A stretch of DNA of 35,974 nt from CALMZN01 sp964540095 (GCA_964540095.1 CAZILH010000008.1:1-35974), one strand, 5' to 3'; positions 1 through 7,420 are shown, counted from the stretch's first letter. Translations and numbers: made by a program. Notes: generated by a model from the letters alone, not told the origin.

Positions 1-14
1 TGGTGTGTTGGTGT

Positions 15-224
15 TCACCAACACCGTCCATGAAGCAACGCTCGCCTCACATTCTCTCCCTTGGGGGAAAGGCAAAGCCAAGGACTAAACAGCCCCGGAC
101 TCATGCTCTGCAGATAACCCTTTCTCAGGAGAGATTTTCGTACGCCCCTGCCATAGACACCACGCATCAGAGCGCGAACTTGACCAATGGTCAACTTTGC
201 TTTGCGCTTTTTGTTGTGCCTCAT
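15..224 (-). CDS. small basic orphan protein, 69 aa
   Basis: I do not recognise this protein. It is 69 residues, rich in Arg and Lys (begins MRHNKKRKAKL), with no membrane segment. The start is supported by GGAAGGGGTGAAC just before the ATG, a near-consensus SD, and by a promoter-like TTGACT-17-TAATTT upstream. A small hairpin (arms 6-13 and 16-23) overlaps the stop codon and may be the start of a terminator cut by the window edge. It belongs to the class of short genes with good SD sequences that are scattered through this window. Basic composition could suit RNA or ribosome binding, but that is a guess. Confidence 0.55.
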   Translation of the reverse strand: MRHNKKRKAKLTIGQVRALMRGVYGRGVRKSLLRKGYLQSMSPGLFSPWLCLSPKGENVRRALLHGRCW

Positions 225-278
225 TGTTCACCCCTTCCCTGGAAATATTTCCACCCAAACGCGAAAGATCGTGCAAAA

Positions 279-307
279 AAATTAACACAACTAATGTTGC
301 AAGTCAA
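279..307 (-). promoter_or_regulatory. sigma70-type promoter for the 69-aa gene
   Basis: Read on the minus strand: TTGACT (302-307), 17-nt spacer, TAATTT (279-284). The leader to the ATG at 224 would be about 50 nt and contains the SD. Confidence 0.5.
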
Positions 308-324
308 TATTTCAACAAAATTAA

Positions 325-350
325 ACAGGCGACACTGATTGGTCGCCTGT
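325..350 (-). terminator. terminator of the three-peptide cluster
   Basis: ACAGGCGAC (325-333) pairs with GTCGCCTGT (342-350). On the minus strand the stem is followed by TTTAATTTTG. It lies 27 nt after the stop of the 32-aa peptide and just before the promoter of the next minus-strand gene. Confidence 0.6.
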
Positions 351-376
351 TGTTTTGTTGTCAGGCAAGATGCGCC

Positions 377-475
377 TCAAGCAATGGCTGCGGTGGTGCT
401 CAGTCCCATGCCGACCAGGACGATCAGCGACAGGATCAGAATTGCGAGACGAAAAATCAACTCACCGCGAGTCAT
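377..475 (-). CDS. tiny single-pass membrane peptide, 32 aa
   Basis: A 32-codon gene. It begins MTRGELIFRL, runs through a hydrophobic stretch (about residues 8-24) and ends VGMGLSTTAAIA. The start is set by AAAGGAGG six bases before the ATG, one of the best SD sequences in the window. The second half matches that of the next peptide upstream (VGMGLALTAAID), so the two are paralogues. Both follow a 40-aa membrane peptide on the same strand, with one terminator downstream of this gene. A charged N-terminus followed by one helix suggests an inner-membrane micropeptide. Alternatives are a small regulatory or toxin-like peptide. No function is assigned. Confidence 0.6.
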   Translation of the reverse strand: MTRGELIFRLAILILSLIVLVGMGLSTTAAIA

Positions 476-498
476 AACGCCTCCTTTGCAACTCAAGA

Positions 499-582
499 TC
501 AGTCTATGGCCGCCGTCAGAGCTAGCCCCATGCCGACCAACATGGCACAGCACAGGATGAGGAACATAAAGCGTTTGACCAT
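499..582 (-). CDS. tiny single-pass membrane peptide, 27 aa
   Basis: A 27-codon gene preceded by GGGGGTAATCTTC before the ATG. The peptide begins MVKRFMFLILCCAMLVGMGL and ends ALTAAID. It has two Lys/Arg residues, then a helix of about 18 hydrophobic residues with a Cys-Cys pair in the middle. VGMGL plus TAAI is shared with the 32-aa peptide 23 nt downstream, which points to a local duplication. The Cys pair in a lipoprotein-like context is suggestive, but it does not fit a lipobox well. It is probably cotranscribed with its two neighbours. Confidence 0.58.
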   Translation of the reverse strand: MVKRFMFLILCCAMLVGMGLALTAAID

Positions 583-597
583 GAAGATTACCCCCTT

Positions 598-720
598 CTA
601 GATAGGGCCAGTATAAATTGGTTCATCACCGCGAATAAGTGTGATCAAGAAAACGATGGCAAAGAAAATAACCACCAGCAAGGCCTTTTTGCCAAACTCT
701 TTCAATCTTTCCTTTGTCAT
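598..720 (-). CDS. small single-pass membrane protein, 40 aa
   Basis: A 40-codon gene with TTGGGAGGCAAGGTT before the ATG. The N-terminus MTKERLKEFGKKA is amphipathic and basic. Residues 14-28 (LLVVIFFAIVFLITL) form one membrane helix, and a short tail ends in IYTGPI. It is the first gene of a three-peptide minus-strand cluster, with a strong promoter starting in the uvrA terminator T-tract. It is not an obvious homologue of the two smaller peptides, although all three are single-helix proteins. I do not recognise the family. Confidence 0.62.
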   Translation of the reverse strand: MTKERLKEFGKKALLVVIFFAIVFLITLIRGDEPIYTGPI

Positions 721-765
721 AACCTTGCCTCCCAAAGAAGTGGTGAACGAACAGCGAATAAACTT

Positions 766-794
766 AATTTACAATAAACAAAATAAATAGTCAA
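766..794 (-). promoter_or_regulatory. promoter of the micropeptide cluster
   Basis: Minus strand: TTGACT (789-794), 17-nt spacer, TAAATT (766-771). The -35 box begins inside the T-run of the uvrA terminator, so one gene ends and the next begins within a few bases. Confidence 0.6.
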
Positions 795-796
795 AA

Positions 797-834
797 AACC
801 CCGCCCAGCCTCTCGCGAGAGGCTGGGCGGGGTT
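797..834 (-). terminator. uvrA terminator, perfect 38-bp palindrome
   Basis: A perfect palindrome with 19-bp arms and no spacer, centred on TCTCGCGAGA. On the minus strand it is followed by TTTTTTGACT. It lies 12 nt after the uvrA stop codon. Confidence 0.85.
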
Positions 835-845
835 AAATAATTATT

Positions 846-3698
846 CTATTTCGCCTTATCAAACATCTTAGCCAGATATTGTCCAGTATAACTATTTTTT
901 ACTTTAGCCACTTGCTTTGGTGTGCCTTCGGCTACTAGATAGCCACCTTTGTCTCCGCCTTCGGGACCCAAATCAATGACCCAGTCCGAACTCTTGATGA
1001 CATCTAGATTGTGCTCAATCACTAGCACAGTATTTCCTTTGTCCACCAAGCGATGCAAAACTTCCAACAATCTTTTGACATCATCAAAGTGCAAACCAGT
1101 GGTTGGCTCATCTAGTATGTATAGTGTCTTGCCAGAAGAGCGACGCGATAATTCCGTAGCTAGCTTGATGCGCTGAGCTTCACCGCCAGATAGTGTGGTA
1201 GCTGACTGACCCAGCTGGATGTAGCACAAGCCCACATCAAAAAGAGTTTTTAATTTATTATAAATATTAGGAATATTGACAAAGAAATTCATGGCCTCTT
1301 CAACCGTCATCTGCAAAACTTCAGAAATATTTTTTCCTTTGTAGTGTATCTCCAAGGCCTCATTATTATATCTGTGACCATGACATTCTTTGCACTCCAC
1401 ATAGACATTGGGCAAGAAATTCATTTCAATCTTGATCACGCCATCACCCTGACAAGCTTCACAGCGACCACCTTTGACATTGAAGCTAAAACGTCCGGCT
1501 TGATAGCCACGAATCTTGGCCTCTGGCACTTCGGCAAACAGATCTCTGATATAAGTAAAGACGCCGGTGTAGGTAGCGGAGTTTGATCGAGGTGTACGAC
1601 CAATTGGCGACTGATCAATGTCAATCACTTTATCAATATATTCTAAGCCCTTAATCATCTTGTGCTGGCCGGGATTTTCTTTGGAGCGATAAAAATGCTT
1701 GGTCAGGGCTTTGGCCAAAATTTCCGTCATCAAAGTAGATTTGCCAGAACCAGAGACACCCGTGATACTGATAAATTTACCCAAAGGAAAATTAACATCA
1801 ATTTCTTTCAAATTAAATTCACTAGCGCCAATGACTGACAGCATTTTGCCATTGCCAGCGCGATTCTTTTTTGGCACTGGAATGGTTTTGGTGCCAAGCA
1901 AATACTGGCCAGTCAAAGATTTCTTGTTGCGCATAATGGCCTGAGGCGTGCCTTCGGCCACCACTTCTCCGCCATGCTTGCCAGCACCCGGGCCGATATC
2001 TATGACATAGTCGGCGTTGAGGATAGTTTCTTCATCATGCTCTACTACAATGACCGTGTTACCCAAATCACGCAAAGTTTTTAAGGTCTCAATCAAGCGG
2101 TCATTATCACGTTGATGCAAACCAATAGATGGCTCATCCAAAATATACAAAACGCCAGTCAAAGAAGATCCTATTTGGGTGGCCAGACGAATACGCTGAG
2201 CTTCACCGCCTGACAGCGTGCTAGCGTTTCTATCCAAAGTCAGGTAATCCAAGCCAACATTACGCATAAAATTTAAACGCTCTTTGATTTCTTTGATAAT
2301 CTGCTTGGCAATTTGTAATTCTCGTTCATTGAGTTGTTTGGGTACTTCTGTAAAAAACTTTTGTAATTCCACAATATTGAGAGCCGATACTTCAGCAATG
2401 TTTTTACCGGCTACTTTGATACCCAAAATTTCTGGCTTCAAGCGCTTGCCTTGGCAGGCCTCGCAAGGATCGATACGCATATAACGCTCAATCTCGCCAC
2501 GGATATAGTCTGAATCTGTTTCTTTATAGCGACGCGCTAGATTTGGTATGACGCCTTCAAAAGTCGGGCTGTAATTTCCATTAAATCTGTCAGTGGAAAA
2601 ATTTAATTCATAGCGCTCATCACCAGTGCCGTGCATTACTATGTCCAATTGTTTTTTGGTCAGCTTATTGACGGCTACTCTAGTAGAAAATTTATGCTTC
2701 TTGGCCACGGCTTCCAAAATAGCCGCATACCAAGATTGGTTGGCTGCCGTCCTCGACCAAGGACGGATAGCGCCCTCAGCAATAGATAGCTTAGGGTTGG
2801 GTATGACTAATTCTGGATCAACCGTCAGCTTAGTGCCCAGGCCAGTGCATTCTGGACAAGCGCCATGTGGGCTATTGAAAGAAAAATTCCTGGCCTCTAT
2901 TTCTCCAAAAGAAATTTCTGGATGATTGGGACAAGTAAAATGTTCACTAAAATTAATGTCGCGATTCTCCTGTGGCAGATGCACTGAGATATAGCCATTG
3001 CTGAGATCCAAGGCAGTTTCAATTGACTGCAATAAACGACTCTTGGTCTCTTTGGTATCATCACGTCGCAAGCGATCCACTACTACCTCAATAGTATGCT
3101 TTTTGTATTTATCCAAATCAACATTTTGGGCGTCTTCTAAGCTGAGCATATCGCCATCCAAACGCACACGGCGATAGCCAGCGATTTTGACTCTGTCCAA
3201 AGCTCCGCGGTGTTCGCCTTTTTTGTCCTGAACCAAAGGCGACAAAAGCATAAAGTCAGTGTCAGCCGGCAACTGCCAAATTTTTTCGGCAATTTGTTGC
3301 ATGGTCTGCTTGACCACTGGCTGTCCGCACTTGTAGCAGTGCGGAATACCGATCTTAGCATAGAGCAAACGCTGATAATCATAAATTTCTGTCACTGTGC
3401 CGACAGTCGATCGCGGATTGCGCGAACTGGAGCGCTGATCAATAGAAATAGCTGGCGACAAACCATCAATACTCTCCACATCGGGCTTGTCCATCAAACC
3501 CAAAAACTGCCGAGCATAAGACGATAGTGATTCCACATAGCGTCGTTGCCCCTCGGCATAAATCGTATCAAAGGCCAGTGATGATTTTCCTGATCCAGAG
3601 AGACCAGTGATCACCACAAATTTGTCGCGCGGAATTTTCACCGACAAATTTTTCAAGTTATGGACATTAGCGCCTTTGATGGTTATAAATTTTGGCAT
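846..3698 (-). CDS. uvrA: UvrA, excinuclease ABC ATPase subunit
   Basis: The DNA-damage recognition ATPase of nucleotide-excision repair, which loads UvrB at lesions. At 950 aa it has the usual full length. The first ABC module has Walker A GLSGSGKSS near residue 33; the second has GVSGSGKST near residue 650. Both have LSGGEAQRI signatures followed by LDEPSIGLH or LDEPTTGLH. Zinc-binding pairs are visible in CPECTGLG and in CEACQGDG with CKECHGH. The ATG at 3698 starts the conserved MPKFITIKGANVHNLKN. There is no SD, and a TTGACT-17-TATCAT promoter lies about 30 nt upstream. uvrC (5214) and a UvrD-type helicase (28269) are also in the window; uvrB is not. Confidence 0.97.
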   Translation of the reverse strand: MPKFITIKGANVHNLKNLSVKIPRDKFVVITGLSGSGKSSLAFDTIYAEGQRRYVESLSSYARQFLGLMDKPDVESIDGLSPAISIDQRSSSRNPRSTVGTVTEIYDYQRLLYAKIGIPHCYKCGQPVVKQTMQQIAEKIWQLPADTDFMLLSPLVQDKKGEHRGALDRVKIAGYRRVRLDGDMLSLEDAQNVDLDKYKKHTIEVVVDRLRRDDTKETKSRLLQSIETALDLSNGYISVHLPQENRDINFSEHFTCPNHPEISFGEIEARNFSFNSPHGACPECTGLGTKLTVDPELVIPNPKLSIAEGAIRPWSRTAANQSWYAAILEAVAKKHKFSTRVAVNKLTKKQLDIVMHGTGDERYELNFSTDRFNGNYSPTFEGVIPNLARRYKETDSDYIRGEIERYMRIDPCEACQGKRLKPEILGIKVAGKNIAEVSALNIVELQKFFTEVPKQLNERELQIAKQIIKEIKERLNFMRNVGLDYLTLDRNASTLSGGEAQRIRLATQIGSSLTGVLYILDEPSIGLHQRDNDRLIETLKTLRDLGNTVIVVEHDEETILNADYVIDIGPGAGKHGGEVVAEGTPQAIMRNKKSLTGQYLLGTKTIPVPKKNRAGNGKMLSVIGASEFNLKEIDVNFPLGKFISITGVSGSGKSTLMTEILAKALTKHFYRSKENPGQHKMIKGLEYIDKVIDIDQSPIGRTPRSNSATYTGVFTYIRDLFAEVPEAKIRGYQAGRFSFNVKGGRCEACQGDGVIKIEMNFLPNVYVECKECHGHRYNNEALEIHYKGKNISEVLQMTVEEAMNFFVNIPNIYNKLKTLFDVGLCYIQLGQSATTLSGGEAQRIKLATELSRRSSGKTLYILDEPTTGLHFDDVKRLLEVLHRLVDKGNTVLVIEHNLDVIKSSDWVIDLGPEGGDKGGYLVAEGTPKQVAKVKNSYTGQYLAKMFDKAK

Positions 3699-3730
3699 GA
3701 GTCCGAAAATTTAAAAATAATATCCTGCAA

Positions 3731-3759
3731 ATGATATCACTGTTTTGACGCAAAGTCAA
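3731..3759 (-). promoter_or_regulatory. uvrA promoter
   Basis: Minus strand: TTGACT (3754-3759), 17-nt spacer, TATCAT (3731-3736). The predicted transcription start is about 27 nt before the uvrA ATG. Confidence 0.6.
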
Positions 3760-3786
3760 TGGCTAAGGTCGCTTGGCCAAATTTAA

Positions 3787-3814
3787 GACCCGAGCCTCCT
3801 TAAAGACTCGGGTC
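3787..3814 (-). terminator. terminator of the 59-aa orphan gene
   Basis: GACCCGAG (3787-3794) pairs with CTCGGGTC (3807-3814). On the minus strand the stem runs into TTAAATTT. It is 25 nt past the stop of the orphan gene and just upstream of the uvrA promoter. Confidence 0.6.
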
Positions 3815-3838
3815 CATCCTTAAGCGCAGCCTTGGCTG

Positions 3839-4018
3839 CTAAGCAGCTTCTGGGGGCTCATCAGTCCCCGGCTGGTCTTCAGGATCATCGCGCCCGACAA
3901 GCGACTCCGGAACCGGAATGGTTTGGATCTGTGGCTCAGCACGATCCCGTAGATTGGGAAGATGCCACCTTCTCTCTGGATCCTGACTCGGATCTTGCGG
4001 AAAGTTTGAGTCACGCAT
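3839..4018 (-). CDS. orphan Pro/Asp-rich protein, 59 aa
   Basis: I do not recognise this protein. It is 59 residues, hydrophilic and rich in Pro, Asp, Glu and Gln (ends QPGTDEPPEAA), and is probably mostly disordered. GGAAGGAGATC precedes the ATG at 4018 and fixes the start; an in-frame ATG at 4063 has no SD. Two other reading frames are open over the same bases, but only this frame has the SD. A hairpin terminator follows. The region is visibly richer in G and C than the flanking uvrA. It is one of the dispersed SD-led short genes. Confidence 0.6.
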   Translation of the reverse strand: MRDSNFPQDPSQDPERRWHLPNLRDRAEPQIQTIPVPESLVGRDDPEDQPGTDEPPEAA

Positions 4019-4146
4019 AAAAGATCTCCTTCCAGTACTAGGACGAAAACGACAGGAACACAATACTGCTATAAAGTTTATCCCAAAACAATCAAAAGAT
4101 CAAAAAATGAGACCAATTATATTAGCCATAATTATTTTACAAAATT

Positions 4147-4183
4147 AAGACCCCGAGCATCAACGCTTGACACACGGGGTCTT
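4147..4183 (-). terminator. terminator after the structured region
   Basis: AAGACCCCG (4147-4155) pairs with CGGGGTCTT (4175-4183). On the minus strand it is followed by AATTTTG. It ends the transcript that carries the 226-aa gene and the folded region 4184-4295. Confidence 0.6.
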
Positions 4184-4295
4184 GGAGTCGTACTCCTTCC
4201 TCACCTCAAGAGAAAGAGGTGACAGTTCCGCCCATAGGGCGATCGCCCTGTGGGCGAGGAAGTGTTAGTCCTCCTTCGCTAAAGCTACGGAGGAC
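4184..4295 (-). ncRNA. candidate folded 3' RNA with a three-way junction
   Basis: Between the stop of the 226-aa gene and its terminator there are consecutive stem-loops. A hairpin lies directly after the stop codon (4268-4274 with 4289-4295). A three-way junction is closed by CTTCCTC (4196-4202) and GAGGAAG (4256-4262); it holds one arm ACCTC/GAGGT (4203-4207 with 4216-4220) and a GC-rich near-palindromic arm (4230-4255). A short GGAGT/ACTCC hairpin lies at 4184-4196. No reading frame is needed to explain it. It could be a structured 3' UTR, a processed small RNA, or stacked terminators. The identity is unknown. Confidence 0.4.
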
Positions 4296-4976
4296 TTAGG
4301 AAACTACCTGACGAGCGCGCAGGCGGTCATCGGCATCGTCAGGATGGCACCAGCTGATGACGAACCTGCCCTGGTCAGCAACCCAGAGGACGTACGGCAC
4401 AGAGCCACCGCGGCGGTGTGAACCGGCGCACAGAGTGATGTTGCTGACACCTAGATGCTGATCGGTCTCACTGAAGTACTTCAGCTCAAACACCAGACGC
4501 TCGAGCAGAGTGATCGTGTTGATACCCCGCTTGAGCTGGTTGGCCGAGAAGTTCTTGAGCTCCTCATCGGCCTCCACCCGCTCGCGCAGGCGAATGGCGT
4601 AGCTCCTGTCTGTGGTGCGAACGTTGCCAACGACATCGTCGTCCAGATCGTCGATGTAGCTCCAGGCCGGGAACTGCTTGCGAATGACCCTGAGCACATC
4701 GTTGAGCTTCAGCCCCTTGGGGATGAAGATGACGCGGTCAAATCCGCCGAGATCATCAGGGATCTGGACACCCGAGAAGTCCACCGCGAGTCGAAAGTAC
4801 TTGCGATAGAACTCCTGCCACTCGGACTGGATATCGGAGATCGCGAAGGGATTCTTGTGTTGAAGGAAGGTAGCGAACATGGTGATGGTAATGGAACCAT
4901 CGCTGACCTGCCGCCAGAAGTCCTTCATCATGCCAGCCCAAGCCGACATGTCACCGATCACTTGCGTCTTGCTCAT
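4296..4976 (-). CDS. GC-rich orphan protein, 226 aa
   Basis: The longest of the orphan genes. It has no membrane segment and no motif I can name. It begins MSKTQVIGDMSAWAGMMKDF and has a mixed alpha/beta look, with an acidic centre (SYIDDLDDDVVGN) and a C-terminal strand-rich part (VPYVLWVADQGRFVISW). The start is supported by GAAAGGAAAC nine bases upstream and a TTGACA-17-TATCAT promoter about 60 nt before that. Base composition is unlike the repair genes on either side: 4381-4440 holds 40 G/C of 60 by my count. A folded RNA and a terminator follow. The opposite-strand open frame is a by-product of high GC. Confidence 0.72.
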   Translation of the reverse strand: MSKTQVIGDMSAWAGMMKDFWRQVSDGSITITMFATFLQHKNPFAISDIQSEWQEFYRKYFRLAVDFSGVQIPDDLGGFDRVIFIPKGLKLNDVLRVIRKQFPAWSYIDDLDDDVVGNVRTTDRSYAIRLRERVEADEELKNFSANQLKRGINTITLLERLVFELKYFSETDQHLGVSNITLCAGSHRRGGSVPYVLWVADQGRFVISWCHPDDADDRLRARQVVS

Positions 4977-5043
4977 GACCAGTTTCCTTTCATTGAAACA
5001 AAGTTCTAGATACTTACTCCGGCTAATTCCGAAGTAATATATA

Positions 5044-5072
5044 ATGATACCATATATATATCAATTTGTCAA
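5044..5072 (-). promoter_or_regulatory. promoter of the 226-aa orphan gene
   Basis: Minus strand: TTGACA (5067-5072), 17-nt spacer, TATCAT (5044-5049). This is a near-consensus sigma70 site with a leader of about 60 nt. Confidence 0.7.
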
Positions 5073-5177
5073 CCATAAATGACAAATGTTAGCTAATATT
5101 AGGTAAAATATATAATTTTTCGGCTTATTTTAGCCATTTTTCATATTATGCTCTATTTTTCTATTAGCTCATCCAAA

Positions 5178-5207
5178 TTGCCTTCGCAGATTAATGTCTG
5201 CTATATT
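5178..5207 (+). promoter_or_regulatory. possible uvrC promoter giving a leaderless mRNA
   Basis: TTGCCT (5178-5183), 18-nt spacer, TATATT (5202-5207). The usual start point 6-7 nt downstream falls on the uvrC ATG at 5214. The -35 match is only moderate. Confidence 0.4.
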
Positions 5208-5213
5208 AATAAC

Positions 5214-6788
5214 ATGGTGCCTGATTTCAAAAAAATACCAAAAAGCCCTGGAATCTATTTTTTCCTAAACAAACAGGGTCAAATCATCTATATCGGCAAA
5301 GCCAAAAATCTAAAAAGCCGCTTAGTTTCCTATTGGCAAAAAAGCAGTGAGCTGACTGAGCAAAAACTACTGATGCTCCAAGAAATCGCCCACATCCGCT
5401 ACACTCTGGTGGACAACGAAACCGAAAGCTTACTGCTCGAAGCCAGTCAAATAAAAAAACACCAACCCAAATACAATATAGTTTTGAAAGATGACAAAAA
5501 CTGGGGTTACATAGTAATTACCAATGAACCCTTTCCGCGCATTGTTGTCATTCATGGCCGGCAAAAAAGAAAAGGTCAGCACTTTGGACCCTATACTTCC
5601 ACACTGGCGGCGCGTACGACTGTCCGGCTTTTGCATCGTATTTTGCCTTTACGCACTTGCGGTCGCGATCTAACACACTTGCCCAAGGGCAAAATTTGCC
5701 TAGAATATCATATGCACCGCTGTTTGGGTCCTTGTGAAAAATTAATTTCTGCTGCTGAATATAACGACCTAATAAATCAAGCCAAAAAAATAATCCGTGG
5801 CGATACCAAAGAATTAGAAGCTGACTTGTTAGGAAAGTTAAAAAAATTCAGCGCCGAAAAAAACTTTGAACTAGCCAAAATAAAAAGAGACCAACTACAA
5901 TCTCTGCAAAAACTGCAAGCCAAACAAAAAGTAATTTCGGCCAAAAATATCAACCAAGATATTATTAATCTGACCAGCTTCGGACAAACAGTGGCTTTGA
6001 CCGCCATGCAAATCCGGAAAGGAATTTTGGGTGACAAGTTTAATTTTATTATTCAAAACGAACTTAAGCTCTCCAACGCTGAAATTATCGAAAATTTTAT
6101 CAACCAATTTTATAGTGAAAAAGTAGACCAGCCAGCCGGGCTACTATTGCCAGAAAAAATAAACAAAGCGCAAACTATTTTAACTGACAAAATAAAAATA
6201 CTAATACCAAAGAAAGGTCATAATAAAAAATTACTGGGACTGGTGCAAAAAAATGCTCAAGATCATTTGGAAAGAAATATTGACCAGACCAAATGGCAAC
6301 AGCTTAGCGCTTTGCAGGCATTGCTCAAATTAAAAGTCTTACCACGTCGTATTGAAATTTATGATATTTCTAATATTCAAGGCACGCTGGCCGTCGGAGC
6401 TATGGTCGTCTTTCAGGATGGTAAAATTGCCGCTGATCAATATCGCTGGTTTAAAATAAAATACGTGACCGGTCCCAATGACGCCTGGATGATGCAGGAA
6501 GTTTTGAGTCGTAGGATTAGACATAAGGAATGGCCAGAACCTGACTTGATCATATTGGATGGCGGTAAAGGTCAGCTCAGTGTAGTTTCAAAAATTCTAC
6601 CCAAAAATTGGCTGGCTAAGACCATGGCTTTGGCTAAAAAAGAAGAAGAAATATTTTTGCCCAGCCGAAAAACTTCCATTCGCCTACCCCGCTTGAGCCC
6701 CTTATCGTTGTTTGTCCAGTATATGCGCAATCAAGCACACAAGTTTGCTATAAAAAAATACCGACTTCTACACAGAAAAAATATTTAA
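5214..6788 (+). CDS. uvrC: UvrC, excinuclease ABC nuclease subunit, without HhH domain
   Basis: The dual-incision nuclease of nucleotide-excision repair. The ATG at 5214 gives the conserved opening MVPDFKKIPKSPGIYFFLNK of the GIY-YIG domain; the frame is open further upstream but without conserved sequence. It is followed by the four-Cys cluster (RTCGRDL, KICLEYHMHRCLGPC), a UVR helical motif (about residues 208-240) and the RNase H-like domain with Asp residues in YDISNIQG and LILDGGKGQLS and His in MRNQAHKFA. The protein is 524 aa and stops after HKFAIKKYRLLHRKNI. The usual C-terminal tandem helix-hairpin-helix DNA-binding domain is absent. The stop codon is the first triplet of a dispersed repeat. 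Confidence 0.95.
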   Translation: MVPDFKKIPKSPGIYFFLNKQGQIIYIGKAKNLKSRLVSYWQKSSELTEQKLLMLQEIAHIRYTLVDNETESLLLEASQIKKHQPKYNIVLKDDKNWGYIVITNEPFPRIVVIHGRQKRKGQHFGPYTSTLAARTTVRLLHRILPLRTCGRDLTHLPKGKICLEYHMHRCLGPCEKLISAAEYNDLINQAKKIIRGDTKELEADLLGKLKKFSAEKNFELAKIKRDQLQSLQKLQAKQKVISAKNINQDIINLTSFGQTVALTAMQIRKGILGDKFNFIIQNELKLSNAEIIENFINQFYSEKVDQPAGLLLPEKINKAQTILTDKIKILIPKKGHNKKLLGLVQKNAQDHLERNIDQTKWQQLSALQALLKLKVLPRRIEIYDISNIQGTLAVGAMVVFQDGKIAADQYRWFKIKYVTGPNDAWMMQEVLSRRIRHKEWPEPDLIILDGGKGQLSVVSKILPKNWLAKTMALAKKEEEIFLPSRKTSIRLPRLSPLSLFVQYMRNQAHKFAIKKYRLLHRKNI

Positions 6789-6870
6789 CCCCCCCCCTAA
6801 TCCCCCAAACCCCCTTTGACAAGGGGGCTTTGATACTCCTCCCCTGTCAAGGGGAGGTTGGGAGGGGTTA
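6786..6870. repeat. two-hairpin dispersed repeat, copy A
   Basis: 85 bp of C-rich then G-rich sequence with two hairpins: CCCCCTTTGACAAGGGGG and CCTCCCCTGTCAAGGGGAGG. Its first three bases are the uvrC stop codon. Same orientation as copy B (22138) and inverted relative to copy C (25893), to which it is nearly identical. Confidence 0.85.
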
Positions 6871-6905
6871 AAGCTAATAGTTCTTTTTTATTTTTCAAAA
6901 AAATC

Positions 6906-6932
6906 AGGCCGCCCTCTAGAAGAGAACGGCCT
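6906..6932 (-). terminator. terminator of the 90-aa basic orphan gene
   Basis: The stem AGGCCG (6906-6911) with CGGCCT (6927-6932) is followed on the minus strand by GATTTTTTT. Confidence 0.75.
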
Positions 6933-6976
6933 AAGAACTGGAAAGATCAAGTGTCAATGAATTGACCTAGGTGACC

Positions 6977-7249
6977 TCAGTAGTCCGAATCATTGAACCT
7001 GGGTCGATAAACCTGAAGGTACGGTCGCCATAAACTGGCAGAAGGCACGGGCTTGGGAAGTGGAGTTGCCAGACGCGTCCTCTTCTGCGTGAGAGTGTAG
7101 TTCTGATAGGTCCTGGGGTTCCAGGGCCGGTAGCATGACTGCTTGGCCGCGAGCTTGGTACGCTGCCTCCGACGCGTGCTTTGACGACTGAATACACCAG
7201 CACGCTTCCTGCCCGCACCCTTGTTAGCAAATTTCACGTGACTCTTCAT
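6977..7249 (-). CDS. orphan Arg/Lys-rich protein, 90 aa
   Basis: I do not recognise this protein. It is 90 residues, strongly basic in the first 40 (GAGRKRAGVFSRQSTRRRQR), with an aromatic, Pro-rich second half ending in FNDSDY. It has no membrane segment. AAGGAGGTGAGCTA before the ATG is an ideal SD, a promoter lies upstream and a T-run hairpin lies downstream. Composition is GC-rich compared with secG next door. The charge suggests nucleic-acid or ribosome binding, without evidence of which. An overlapping 87-aa frame starting at 7230 has no SD and is rejected. Confidence 0.65.
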   Translation of the reverse strand: MKSHVKFANKGAGRKRAGVFSRQSTRRRQRTKLAAKQSCYRPWNPRTYQNYTLTQKRTRLATPLPKPVPSASLWRPYLQVYRPRFNDSDY

Positions 7250-7309
7250 TAGCTCACCTCCTTGGCCATGAGTAACTGCCTAAAAACACCCACTTACACT
7301 TACTGCCCC

Positions 7310-7339
7310 ATACTACTACAAGCTGTAATCCCAAGTCAA
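7310..7339 (-). promoter_or_regulatory. promoter of the 90-aa orphan gene
   Basis: Minus strand: TTGACT (7334-7339), 18-nt spacer, TAGTAT (7310-7315). It sits back to back with the secG promoter. Confidence 0.5.
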
Positions 7340-7366
7340 TATTTGGCCTTAAAATATACCCCGACA

Positions 7367-7395
7367 TTGACAAGAAACTTTCTTTATGCTAATAT
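7367..7395 (+). promoter_or_regulatory. secG promoter
   Basis: TTGACA (7367-7372), 17-nt spacer ending in TGC, TAATAT (7390-7395). The predicted leader to the ATG at 7421 is about 20 nt, with no SD. Confidence 0.7.
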
Positions 7396-7420
7396 TCAAA
7401 AAGTTAATTTAATTCTCCAC

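Noticed and set aside
3..601. Plus-strand open frames over the first 600 bases
   Set aside because: They run antisense to four minus-strand genes with strong SD sequences and cross a terminator and a promoter. No SD of their own.
2626..3527. Several 80-105 codon plus-strand frames inside uvrA
   Set aside because: Shadows of conserved uvrA sequence, without start signals.
4455..5009. 184-codon plus-strand open frame opposite the 226-aa orphan
   Set aside because: No SD or promoter on that strand. The minus-strand frame has both plus a terminator. High GC explains the long antisense frame.
6786..6976. uvrC split by the repeat, with the HhH part continuing beyond it
   Set aside because: The bases after 6870 hold no helix-hairpin-helix coding sequence in any frame, only the next gene's terminator.
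7262..7420. N-terminal extension of SecG by 53 residues
   Set aside because: It would translate across the secG promoter. Conserved SecG begins at the ATG 7421.
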